Below are positions 1 through 5,835 of a stretch of 7,137 nucleotides of DNA, one piece after another. Origin of the DNA: Planctomycetota bacterium (lineage in GTDB: Bacteria; Planctomycetota; Phycisphaerae; Sedimentisphaerales; SM23-30); NCBI GenBank assembly GCA_022705365.1, contig JAKJEP010000030.1:1-7137 (forward strand), written 5' to 3'. The position numbers and the translations under genes are program-made. Below the pieces are notes generated by a model that did not search any database, was not told where the DNA came from, and worked only from the letters and a program-made list of their open reading frames with translations. How positions within the stretch are numbered: position 1 is the first letter of the stretch; every line of letters begins with the position of its first letter.

Positions 1-2
1 TG

Positions 3-596
3 AAACAATATAATATTGCCTATCGGCATAATATCATCTGGAACAGCGAGTATTCGTTTGAGTACTGGAACCGGCCGGAGAGTTCCCTGACGCATCATAT
101 CTATTTCGATAACAATACCTGCCTGAACGCAGGTTTTGGATGGGGGCATGGGCAGCGGCCGGATCCCAGCGGGCGGCATTTGTGTTTTTACGGCAGCCCG
201 GCGCCGGCGGAGGAAGTGTATATCCGGAACAACATCTTTTGGGAGGCGAAGGGAAACGGCTTTTATGCGCCGGGGTGGACGCCCGAAGCGGTGGCGAAGC
301 TGGGGATGGACCATAACTGCTGGTATCAAGGCAGCGGGGAGATGATTCTGCTGCCGGGGCGGGGATTCGGCATGGATCAGTTTCAGGAGTATCAGCAGGC
401 CTGGGGTCAGGAAGCACATTCGATCTGTGCCGATCCGCATCTGGCGAATGCGGCCCGGGGTGATTTTCATCTGACGGAGGGGTCCGGCTGTATCGATGCC
501 GGGATGGATTTGGGGCTGGGCGCGGATTTTGAGGGGGTTGCCATTCCGCAGGGGGCGGCGGCGGATATCGGTGCGTGTGAATTTCCGAAGAAATGA
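3..596 (+). CDS. Right-handed parallel beta-helix protein, C-terminal part
   Basis: The reading frame is open from the first bases of the window, so the N-terminus lies outside it; 197 residues are visible before a TGA stop. The sequence shows the repeated Asn-rich turns of a right-handed parallel beta-helix (for example IYFDNNTC and VYIRNNIFWEA, each followed by small and aromatic residues). It ends with the closing pattern often seen in secreted beta-helix proteins: an ADPHLANAARGDFHL segment, then SGCIDAG, then DIGACEF just before the stop. In this family such proteins are usually extracellular and bind or cleave polysaccharides, but no catalytic residues can be assigned from this fragment, so substrate and activity are unknown. 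It is separated from the next gene by a hairpin terminator candidate and a new promoter, so it is not part of the operon to its right. The fold assignment is fairly secure; the function is not. Confidence 0.8.
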   Translation, partial: KQYNIAYRHNIIWNSEYSFEYWNRPESSLTHHIYFDNNTCLNAGFGWGHGQRPDPSGRHLCFYGSPAPAEEVYIRNNIFWEAKGNGFYAPGWTPEAVAKLGMDHNCWYQGSGEMILLPGRGFGMDQFQEYQQAWGQEAHSICADPHLANAARGDFHLTEGSGCIDAGMDLGLGADFEGVAIPQGAAADIGACEFPKK

Positions 597-621
597 CCGC
601 AACGGCATGTCCGATAACGTT

Positions 622-649
622 GGCGGGATAATCCCTTGCCGCAATTTTT
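622..649 (+). terminator. Intrinsic terminator candidate after the beta-helix gene
   Basis: Twenty-five bases after the stop codon lies a hairpin: GGCGGGA pairs with TCCC-TT-GCC across a TAA loop (seven pairs with a two-base bulge). GCAA and five T residues follow. A second weak hairpin (CCGG-TTTG-CCGG) and a run of seven T residues follow at about 650-680. The pair would end transcription of the beta-helix gene before the promoter at 679. Folding energy was not calculated. Confidence 0.45.
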
Positions 650-678
650 CCGGTTTGCCGGGAATTCTGGTCCTTTTT

Positions 679-707
679 TTGACTCCGGGCCGGATATATT
701 TTATAGT
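679..707 (+). promoter_or_regulatory. Sigma70-type promoter for the 71-residue protein
   Basis: A -35 box TTGACT (679-684) and a -10 box TATAGT (702-707) are separated by exactly 17 bases. Each matches five of six consensus positions. A start near 714 would give a leader of about 43 bases before the ATG at 757. It is the best canonical promoter found in the window. Confidence 0.7.
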
Positions 708-756
708 TGAAGGGGGATGGTGCAGGAGGCTGTGGTTTTGTTTGCGAGGAAACGGC

Positions 757-972
757 ATGAAAACGGTGCAAATTTCCGAAGAACTGTACGATAAGCTGAA
801 AGCCTTCGTGGTGGATCCCTTTGATGATACGCCGGAAACGGTGCTGATGCGGGTGGTCGAGATCGCCGCCAAGGCCAAACATAAATGGCTGCCCTTCGGC
901 AATCATGAGGATAAGAAGGAAGCCAAGGAATTTTTCCGCAGCGAAGAAGAGAGGCAGGTAGTGGCCCTCTAG
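757..972 (+). CDS. Small ribbon-helix-helix-like protein (SeqA N-terminus-like)
   Basis: This 71-residue protein starts at the ATG preceded by GAGGA six bases upstream; the frame stays open further upstream, but that start has no such support and would run through the promoter. The N-terminal 40 residues (MKTVQISEELYDKLKAF, then DPFDDTPETVLMRVVEIA) have a beta strand followed by two helices. They resemble the ribbon-helix-helix segment at the N-terminus of SeqA and of many small proteins with an F-x-DTP-x-x-VL signature. The remaining 30 residues are charged (KKEAKEFFRSEEER) and have no recognised domain. RHH proteins act as dimers, often binding DNA, but no partner toxin or target operator is visible here, and I do not assign a regulated gene. 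It is monocistronic, with its own promoter, and converges on the large minus-strand cluster. Confidence 0.7.
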   Translation: MKTVQISEELYDKLKAFVVDPFDDTPETVLMRVVEIAAKAKHKWLPFGNHEDKKEAKEFFRSEEERQVVAL

Positions 973-981
973 CCTACCTGC
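954..981. terminator. Possible bidirectional terminator between convergent genes
   Basis: GCAGGTAG (954-961) and CTACCTGC (974-981) form an eight-base inverted repeat around a 12-base loop. The repeat spans the stop codon at 970-972 and lies 45 bases beyond the stop of the convergent Mrp gene. No true T run follows on the plus strand; on the minus strand a pyrimidine-rich CTCTCTTCTTC stretch follows. The position suits a shared terminator, but the signal is weak. Confidence 0.35.
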
Positions 982-1026
982 GCCTTCCTCAGCCGTTTTC
1001 GACCGGTATTAGCCGAAATCCTTATC

Positions 1027-2298
1027 TCAATGGTCGCAGACGTTCTCTCCGGTTGCCAGCGAGCCATCCAGATAGGCCCGGATTACTGCCTCCGGTTCCT
1101 CGCCACTGGCCCCGGTAATCACGGCGATCTGCCGCTGGCTGAATAATTCCTGGGCCCGCGCCCCCATTCCCCCGCAGATAATCTGCTGCACGCCCTTTTC
1201 CCCCAGCCAGCGCGGCAGCAGGCCCGGCTCGTGCGCCGGCGCGGCCACCAAATCCTGATTCAGGATTTTCTCGGTCGTCGGGTCCACATCAAAAATGGCA
1301 AACTGATCGCAATGCCCGAAATGCATCGCCAGCCTGCCGCCGGTTACGGGTACGGCTATTCGCATCGTTTTGGTCCTTTCTGCCCGGCTTACCGGGGATG
1401 GTTCTTTTGGGGTTTGGGTGGCCTTCAGAATCGGCTCGGCAATCTTTTCCAGGGCCTGGGCCGCCTCGGTTTTCGCATAGTGATACACATACGGTTCCCC
1501 CGCGTCGCCCGCCAGGCACACCCGCGGATCGATCGGCACCCGCCCCAGGAACGGCACCGACATCTGGGATGCCATCTTTTCCCCGCCGCCGGTGCTGAAG
1601 ATATCCGTCACCTTGCCGCAATGGGGGCAGGCAAAGCCGCTCATGTTTTCCACCACTCCCAGCATCGGCAGTTTCAATTGCCGGCAAAAGGTGATGGACT
1701 TGCGCACATCCGAGAGCGAAAGCTCCTGCGGCGAGGTGACGATCACCGCTCCCGTCAGGTTCGGGATCAACTGGCAGATGGACAGCGGTTCGTCGCCCGT
1801 GCCCGGCGGCGAATCGATCACCAGATAATCCAGCTTGCCCCATTCCACGTCCTTGAGAAACTGCTTGATGATCCCCATCTTCATCGGCCCGCGCCAGATC
1901 AGCGCATCATCCCGGTTCTGCAGCAGAAAGCCGATGGACATGACCTTGAGATTCTCACTGGCCGCCAGCGGCAGAATCTGCCCCGCGCGAATCTCCACCT
2001 TTTTCCCGTCCAGCTTCAGCAGCCGGGGAATGCTCGGCCCATGAATATCCACGTCCAGCAGGCCCACCGAGTAGCCGGACAGGCTCAGCGTCACCGCCAG
2101 ATTCACCGCGACGGTGCTCTTGCCCACCCCGCCTTTGCCGGACATCACGAGGATCTTGTGGTCAATCTTGTCCAGCCGATCGGCCAGCATCTGATTTTCC
2201 AAAAATTCATCCAGATTCTCTTCCACCTCTCCGTGACCGCAGGAACCGGAGGAACAGGAATCCTGGGAACAACCGCTTTTGCATGTTTCGTCTGTCAT
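1027..2298 (-). CDS. Mrp/NBP35-type P-loop ATPase fused to a NifX-like domain
   Basis: A 423-residue two-domain protein. Residues 1-23 hold four cysteines (C6, C10, C15, C20). The Mrp ATPase domain follows: deviant Walker A GKGGVGKST (54-62), switch I region LDVDIHGPS (81-89), RGPMK (136-140), switch II IDSPPGTGD (161-169) and the CPHC pair (224-227) at which Mrp/NBP35 dimers bind a bridging Fe-S cluster. After a linker, residues 312 to about 410 form a dinitrogenase iron-molybdenum cofactor (NifX/NafY, MTH1175-like) domain with HFGHCDQF. Mrp proteins carry or insert Fe-S clusters with ATP turnover; NifX-like domains bind metal cofactors. The fusion therefore suggests cluster or cofactor loading, which is inference. 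The ATG directly follows the TAA of the upstream gene (TAAATG), with GGGAG six bases before it. This is the last gene of the cluster, intact, and like the Mrp/MTH1175 fusion of the Desulfovibrio orange-protein locus. Confidence 0.93.
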   Translation of the reverse strand: MTDETCKSGCSQDSCSSGSCGHGEVEENLDEFLENQMLADRLDKIDHKILVMSGKGGVGKSTVAVNLAVTLSLSGYSVGLLDVDIHGPSIPRLLKLDGKKVEIRAGQILPLAASENLKVMSIGFLLQNRDDALIWRGPMKMGIIKQFLKDVEWGKLDYLVIDSPPGTGDEPLSICQLIPNLTGAVIVTSPQELSLSDVRKSITFCRQLKLPMLGVVENMSGFACPHCGKVTDIFSTGGGEKMASQMSVPFLGRVPIDPRVCLAGDAGEPYVYHYAKTEAAQALEKIAEPILKATQTPKEPSPVSRAERTKTMRIAVPVTGGRLAMHFGHCDQFAIFDVDPTTEKILNQDLVAAPAHEPGLLPRWLGEKGVQQIICGGMGARAQELFSQRQIAVITGASGEEPEAVIRAYLDGSLATGENVCDH

Positions 2299-3198
2299 TT
2301 AGTACTCCCGGCGTAACGCCGCTTCAATTTTCTGCCACATCGCCGCTATCGCCGAAGCAACCGCTGCTTTCGGATCGTATTCTACCACAGTCTGCTGGGC
2401 GATCTGGGCTTTGGAAACCGAGGGATCATAGGGGATTTTTCCCGCGATTCCAATATTCTTTTCGTCACAAAATTGTTCTATTTTTTCCGTCATCACGGGA
2501 TTGATATCATATTTGTTCAAACACACCATCATCGGGATGGAAAAGTGATTCACCAGTTGAACCAGCCGTTCCAGATCATGCAGTGCCGACAGGGTCGGTT
2601 CGGTAACCGCTAGTACCAGATCCACCCCCGTGGTCGAGGCGATGACCGGACAGCCGATCCCCGGCGGGCCGTCGATAATCACGTAGTCGCGGTTTTCCTT
2701 TTCCGCCCATTCCCGGGCCTGCCGGCGGACCAGGCTGACCAGCTTGCCCGAATTTCCCTGCCCGATCTCCAGCCGGGCATGGACCATCGGCCCGCACCGG
2801 CTCTGCGATAAAAACCACTGCCCGCCGTCCTGCTCGGCAAAATCGATGGCGTGCACCGGGCAGAAGGTCACGCACACCCCGCAGCCCTCGCAGGAGATCG
2901 GATCCATCGTGAAAAAGAAGCGGCCGGCCGTTTCGCTTTCGCTTTTTTTCACCGCGTGGAACCGGCAATAGGCCAGACATGCCCCGCAGCCGATACAGTC
3001 CTCCTGCCGGATGTTTGCCTTTTTGGCTCCCTGGAAGGTCTCCTGCCGCACCACCTGCGGCGTCAGTACCAGGTGCAGGTCCGCGGCATCCACATCGCAG
3101 TCTGCCACCACCGCCCGCCCGGCCAGCACCGACAGGCTCGCCGTGAGGCTGGTCTTGCCCGTCCCGCCCTTGCCGCTGAGTACTGCCAGTTCCTTCAT
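2299..3198 (-). CDS. MinD-superfamily ATPase with inserted two-cluster ferredoxin domain
   Basis: A 299-residue cytoplasmic P-loop ATPase. It has the MinD-type Walker A SGKGGTGKTS (8-17), DCDVDAADLHL (33-43) and switch II IDGPPG (175-180). Between them lies a ferredoxin insert with two complete 4Fe-4S motifs: C68-x2-C71-x2-C74-x3-C78 and C103-x2-C106-x2-C109-x3-C113. An upstream in-frame ATG at 3228 exists, but I chose 3198 because it overlaps the previous stop in an ATGA and puts the MKELAVLSGKGG N-terminus at the family position. Paired ferredoxin-MinD ATPases occur next to NifX-like proteins in anaerobes, including the orange-protein locus of Desulfovibrio. They are thought to couple ATP hydrolysis to cluster chemistry, electron transfer or localisation; the exact reaction is not established. 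This is the intact member of the pair and serves here as the template for judging damage in its neighbour. Confidence 0.92.
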   Translation of the reverse strand: MKELAVLSGKGGTGKTSLTASLSVLAGRAVVADCDVDAADLHLVLTPQVVRQETFQGAKKANIRQEDCIGCGACLAYCRFHAVKKSESETAGRFFFTMDPISCEGCGVCVTFCPVHAIDFAEQDGGQWFLSQSRCGPMVHARLEIGQGNSGKLVSLVRRQAREWAEKENRDYVIIDGPPGIGCPVIASTTGVDLVLAVTEPTLSALHDLERLVQLVNHFSIPMMVCLNKYDINPVMTEKIEQFCDEKNIGIAGKIPYDPSVSKAQIAQQTVVEYDPKAAVASAIAAMWQKIEAALRREY

Positions 3199-4000
3199 GC
3201 CGATATCTTTTTCCGGATGCCTTTCCACAATACATGAAAATGCCTTTGGAATTCCGGCAAGGCCTCCGCGAGCACTTCCCCGCGCGAGTATGCCTCTGCC
3301 GCCCGCCGGTCATCCGGTATCTCCGCCAGAATTTCAATTTGCTGCTGCCGGCAGTAGTCGCGCACCAGGGAATAGTCGCCTTGCACACGATTTACTACCA
3401 CCCCGAAGGGCAGGGCCAGGGAATGCATCGTCTCGACCGCCAGCGTCAAATCATGCAGGCCGAACGGCGTCGGCTCCGTCACCAGGATTACAAAATCGCT
3501 GCCCTGTACCGCAGCAATCACCGGACAGGATGTTCCCGGCGGGCAATCCATCAGATTCAAACGATCATTTTGCAGGCATTCTTTCACTGCCTGAATCAGC
3601 GGCGGGGCCATCGCCTCCCCGATCCGCAGCCGGCCCTGATGAAATTCGATGTCGCCCGCCCGGCCTTTCTCCCGCACGCCCACCTCCCGGCCGATTTCAC
3701 GAATGGCCCCCTGCAGAGTTCCGGGAATGTCAGCACCGATGTTTTCAGGACCACGATGGCGCTGTACTGGCAAATCGAGGAGCACTTGCCGCATAAATCG
3801 CACTTGCTGCTATCTACCTGCGGCACCGGAACATGGACTGGTTCAGTACTTTGAATCTGCGGCTTTAAAAAGATATGACAGTTCGGTTCTTCCACGTCGC
3901 AGTCCAGCAGCCGCACCGGCTGGGGCGCACTGACCGCCAGCCCGACCGCAATCGTTGTCTTACCGGTTCCGCCTTTGCCGCTGGCAATCGCTATCCTCAA
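3195..4000 (-). pseudogene. Frameshifted MinD-superfamily ATPase with ferredoxin insert
   Basis: This is the second ferredoxin-MinD ATPase, split over two frames. The first part (4000 to about 3713) starts at TTG within a TTGA overlap with the upstream stop, with CAGGAGG about ten bases before it. It encodes Walker A SGKGGTGKTT, DCDVEEPN and a complete first 4Fe-4S motif (C67, C70, C73, C77), then reaches TFPELC (C96). The second part resumes at about 3710 in another frame with GAIREIGREVG and runs to the end, including MDCPPGTSCPV and TEPTPFGLHDL. Compared with the intact neighbour, 36 bases should separate C96 from the GAI codons; two are present. About 34 bases are therefore missing, taking the other three cysteines of the second cluster motif. 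Both halves are otherwise well conserved, so this is a recent lesion or a sequence/assembly error. Restored, the protein would have about 280 residues. In the first frame translation would run on to 3596 with unrelated residues. Confidence 0.85.
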
Positions 4001-4050
4001 GGAGTTGCCCCCTCCTGCCCGGCTGGGGCGGCGGCATCCGATAGCTGGCC

Positions 4051-4203
4051 CAGCCAGTCCAGCAGTTCCGACGGGGTCATTTCCAGCCGGTCAGCAATCT
4101 CCCGGACTTTTGTATCTCCCTGGACGGAGATACCCCGTTCCTGCAGCGCTGCCTGGATTTTCGCCAGTGACAGGGAGTTTTGCTCACATAACGACGACAA
4201 GGT
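4051..4203 (-). repeat. Helical module copy 2 in the DUF4405 protein
   Basis: Encodes TLSSLCEQNSLSLAKIQAAL, then a Gly turn and VREIADRLEMTPSELLDWL. It matches copy 1 at the L-x-x-I-x-A-x-L-Q, I-x-E-[LI]-A and TPS-[QE]-L positions. It is joined to copy 1 by the low-complexity linker at about 4210-4278. Confidence 0.7.
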
Positions 4204-4326
4204 CATCCTTCCCATACCCTGTCCATACCCACCGCCTTGCCCCTGACCCCGCCCCTGTCCCCGACCCTCGCCCCGACCTTCGCTCAGGGAAAAGGATTCG
4301 GTTGTTCCTCTGCCGGTCCGGGAACG

Positions 4327-4482
4327 GAGGATACCGAACAACTGGCTGGGAGTCTTTTTATATATTTCTGCCAGTTCGCCGATGGTCTGGCCGGGATCTT
4401 CCGCCTCCAGACCGGCCGCCTGCAGTTTGGCCGTGATTTCCTCCAGCGGCAGATTCACCCGGGCGGCGAATTCCCGCAGGGT
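4327..4482 (-). repeat. Helical module copy 1 in the DUF4405 protein
   Basis: Encodes a module of about 52 residues beginning TLREFAARVNLPLEEITAKL, with a central IGELAEIYKKTPSQLFGIL. It aligns over its whole length with the module at 4051-4203: helix, L-x-x-I-x-A-x-L-Q, a Gly turn, a second helix and the TPS-[QE]-L motif. The copies have diverged, so this is protein-level, not DNA-level, repetition. Confidence 0.7.
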
Positions 4483-4932
4483 GGATTCTTCCGCATGAGG
4501 ATAAGGGGCCGGCTGGCTCCGTTCGTCCCAGTAGGTCTTGATGCGGTCATTGGCATCGATTACCGTCTGGAAGGGCGGCAGATGATAGGCTGTTCCCAGC
4601 AGAAAAAGAACCACAATGGCCACCGCTGCCAGCAGTTCCCTCTTTAGATTCAATTTCTGGCGGCTGACCACATAATGCACCAAAGCGGACCAGTTGAAAT
4701 AGACGTGAAAGACGCCGGACAGAATAAACAAAATCGCAGCCGTAGTGTGCAAAGCGGACCACTGTTCTTTCTGTAAATACAGCACCTGCCAGCCGGTCCA
4801 GTTGGCCACCCGGTAATCACCATCACCAGAAAGGCCAGACTCAGCGTAAAACTCGTCAATCCCCGCCAGTGAAATTTTCGGGTTTGGGTCGGTTCTGTCA
4901 TGATTCTATACTCCTTTCACGTTTGGTTCCGG

Positions 4933-5295
4933 CTAGATCCAGTGGCCTTCCACATCGGCACTGGCTGTCGGTTTGAGTTCACCTTTTTGGTACTGATCCA
5001 GTACTTCCCGCACGGTCCCTTTTCCGCCGGTAATGACCGCAATCCCGGCTGCCGCCAGCACCCGAAAGGCCTTCGGCCCGCAATGGCCGGTGATAACCGC
5101 CTCCGCCTCCGACCGGCAGATGGCCTCCGCCGCCTGGATCCCCGCCCCCTGGCTTAGATCCCGGTTGCTGTGGTTGTTGATTACGGTAAATTCACCCGTT
5201 TCCAGGTCCATCAACACCAGATAGTTGGCCCGGCCCAACCGGACATCCAGCGGACTGTCCAGGCTTTCCCCTGACGAGGTTATGGCAATTTTCAT
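4933..5295 (-). CDS. NifX/MTH1175-like cofactor-binding protein (orange protein-like)
   Basis: A 120-residue single-domain protein of the dinitrogenase iron-molybdenum cofactor biosynthesis family. The start at 5295 has GGAG six bases upstream and gives the usual MKIAITSSG N-terminus; the frame extends upstream to 5364 without support. Family signatures are the early LDSPLDVRLGRANY segment, QGAGIQAAE (49-57) and ITGHCGPKAF (68-77) with a single cysteine, C72; the VEGHWI end is also typical. Relatives bind metal-sulfur cofactors; the Desulfovibrio orange protein of this fold carries a Mo-Cu-S cluster. Whether this one does so is inference. It sits 31 bases before the DUF4405 gene and 142 bases after DUF5320. 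It is the likely cargo or partner of the three ATPases downstream, the last of which carries a second, fused copy of the same domain. Confidence 0.9.
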   Translation of the reverse strand: MKIAITSSGESLDSPLDVRLGRANYLVLMDLETGEFTVINNHSNRDLSQGAGIQAAEAICRSEAEAVITGHCGPKAFRVLAAAGIAVITGGKGTVREVLDQYQKGELKPTASADVEGHWI

Positions 5296-5344
5296 TTGAT
5301 TCTCCAGCGAATACGATACAACGAGTTTTTGAAGCAGGTATCTT

Positions 5345-5368
5345 ACTTCTGACGCCAGCGTCAAAAGT
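5345..5368. promoter_or_regulatory. Imperfect palindrome upstream of the NifX-like gene
   Basis: TGACGC and GCGTCA flank a two-base CA centre (5350-5363). After one mismatched pair, ACTT and AAGT extend the symmetry, giving ten of twelve possible pairs over 24 bases. It lies 50 bases before the NifX-like start codon, in the largest gap inside the cluster, so it may be an operator for a promoter of the five downstream genes. A two-base loop argues against an RNA hairpin. No convincing -35/-10 pair was found in this gap. Confidence 0.4.
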
Positions 5369-5437
5369 TCTTCGATCCCTTGTTATTGGGGAGCCAGAGC
5401 CGTCTTGGAATGTCAATATCGACTTTTGGCGGTTACG

Positions 5438-5767
5438 TCACTTCTCGGGCATTTCCGCCAGATGCTGCTCTGCCTGCTGCATCTGTTTTTCCAGATATTC
5501 CTTGCGATTTTGCCAGTATTCTTTCTCCTGGCTGGGATCCGCCGCCGAAGGTGGGGTGGTTCCCGCTGCTGTTTGGGCAAAACGCATCCAGCCGGGCTGG
5601 CCGGTCTGCCGGTACATATTGCGCCATCCGCGCCCGCCCCCAAAATTACCCCCGCAGCCGCACCCGCGGTTCATAAATCCGGCAGCCGGATAACCGGCGC
5701 AAAATCCTGCCCCTCTTCCCGTCATCGGTCCATATCCCATCGGTCCTGTTCCATTACCTCCAGGCAT
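5438..5767 (-). CDS. DUF5320 Gly/Cys-rich small protein
   Basis: A 109-residue protein starting at 5767, where GGAGG lies seven bases upstream and the family N-terminus MPGGNGTGPMGYGPMTGRGA begins; the frame continues upstream to 5923 but through the terminator-like hairpin and the DUF134 gene. It has three parts: the DUF5320 N-terminal signature, a Gly/Arg/aromatic middle with three cysteines (C23, C36, C38; GCGCGG), and a charged C-terminal helix from about residue 80 to 107 (EKEYWQNRKEYLEKQMQQAEQ) that looks like a short coiled coil. Proteins of this family usually sit beside NifX-like and DUF134 genes in anaerobes. Their function is unknown; the Cys/Gly segment and coiled coil would suit a small metal-binding or scaffold partner, which is inference. 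Confidence 0.85.
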   Translation of the reverse strand: MPGGNGTGPMGYGPMTGRGAGFCAGYPAAGFMNRGCGCGGNFGGGRGWRNMYRQTGQPGWMRFAQTAAGTTPPSAADPSQEKEYWQNRKEYLEKQMQQAEQHLAEMPEK

Positions 5768-5786
5768 CTCAATACCTCCAATCATT

Positions 5787-5809
5787 AAAAAAGTTTCGGC
5801 CTGCGGCCG
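5787..5809 (-). terminator. Terminator or attenuator between DUF134 and DUF5320
   Basis: On the minus strand CGGCC-GCA-GGCCG forms a five-pair GC hairpin, followed by AAAC and six T residues. It lies 26 bases beyond the DUF134 stop and ends just upstream of the DUF5320 ribosome binding site. It could end most transcripts after the regulator gene or act as an attenuator for the rest of the cluster. The stem is short, so efficiency is uncertain. Confidence 0.5.
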
Positions 5810-5835
5810 TATCCACAATTTTTTACAATGTCTGT

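Larger units (their letters stand above)
3997..4901 (-). pseudogene. Frameshifted DUF4405 membrane protein with two C-terminal helical modules
   Basis: The start at 4901 has a strong AAAGGAG nine bases upstream and encodes MTEPTQTRKFHWRG, then a hydrophobic helix ending VMVITG. The frame then shifts at about 4809, where the DUF4405 pattern RVANWTGW resumes in another frame. Family members normally carry about ten residues between ITG and RVANW, so about 31 bases (any 3n+1) appear lost, cutting the end of the first membrane helix. The rest is open to 3997. It shows a helix with two His residues (LHTTAAILFILSGVFHVYFNW), another membrane helix (LLAAVAIVVLFLLGTAY) and a soluble tail. The tail holds two related modules of about 51 residues separated by a Gly/Arg/Gln-rich linker. 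DUF4405 resembles b-type cytochrome helices, so the histidines could be haem ligands; this is inference. Its stop overlaps the next gene's TTG. It is the only membrane protein of the cluster. Confidence 0.82.

Noticed and set aside
34..906. Open minus-strand frame of 290 codons opposite the beta-helix gene
   Set aside because: It crosses the intergenic region, promoter and small RHH gene, and its translation is low-complexity Pro/Arg/Ser sequence without motifs.
1231..2316. Open plus-strand frame of 361 codons opposite the Mrp gene
   Set aside because: It lies entirely antisense to a clearly conserved ATPase, shows no family motif, and is rich in Arg, His, Gln and Pro, as expected for the shadow of a GC-rich gene.
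3199..3228. Upstream ATG at 3228 for the intact MinD ATPase
   Set aside because: It would add ten residues before the conserved N-terminus and lies within the previous gene; the ATGA overlap start at 3198 fits the family better.
3705..3720. Programmed ribosomal frameshift in the first MinD ATPase
   Set aside because: A shift could rejoin the frames but cannot restore the missing cysteine motif of about 11 residues; a deletion explains both the frame change and the lost residues.
3011..3796. Open plus-strand frame of 261 codons opposite the MinD genes
   Set aside because: Its composition (Pro, Ser, Arg and Ala) and lack of motifs mark it as an antisense shadow of the ferredoxin-MinD genes.
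5296..5437. Sigma54 promoter or a small gene in the gap before the NifX-like gene
   Set aside because: No GG-N10-GC pair with the proper context was found, and no short frame with a ribosome binding site.
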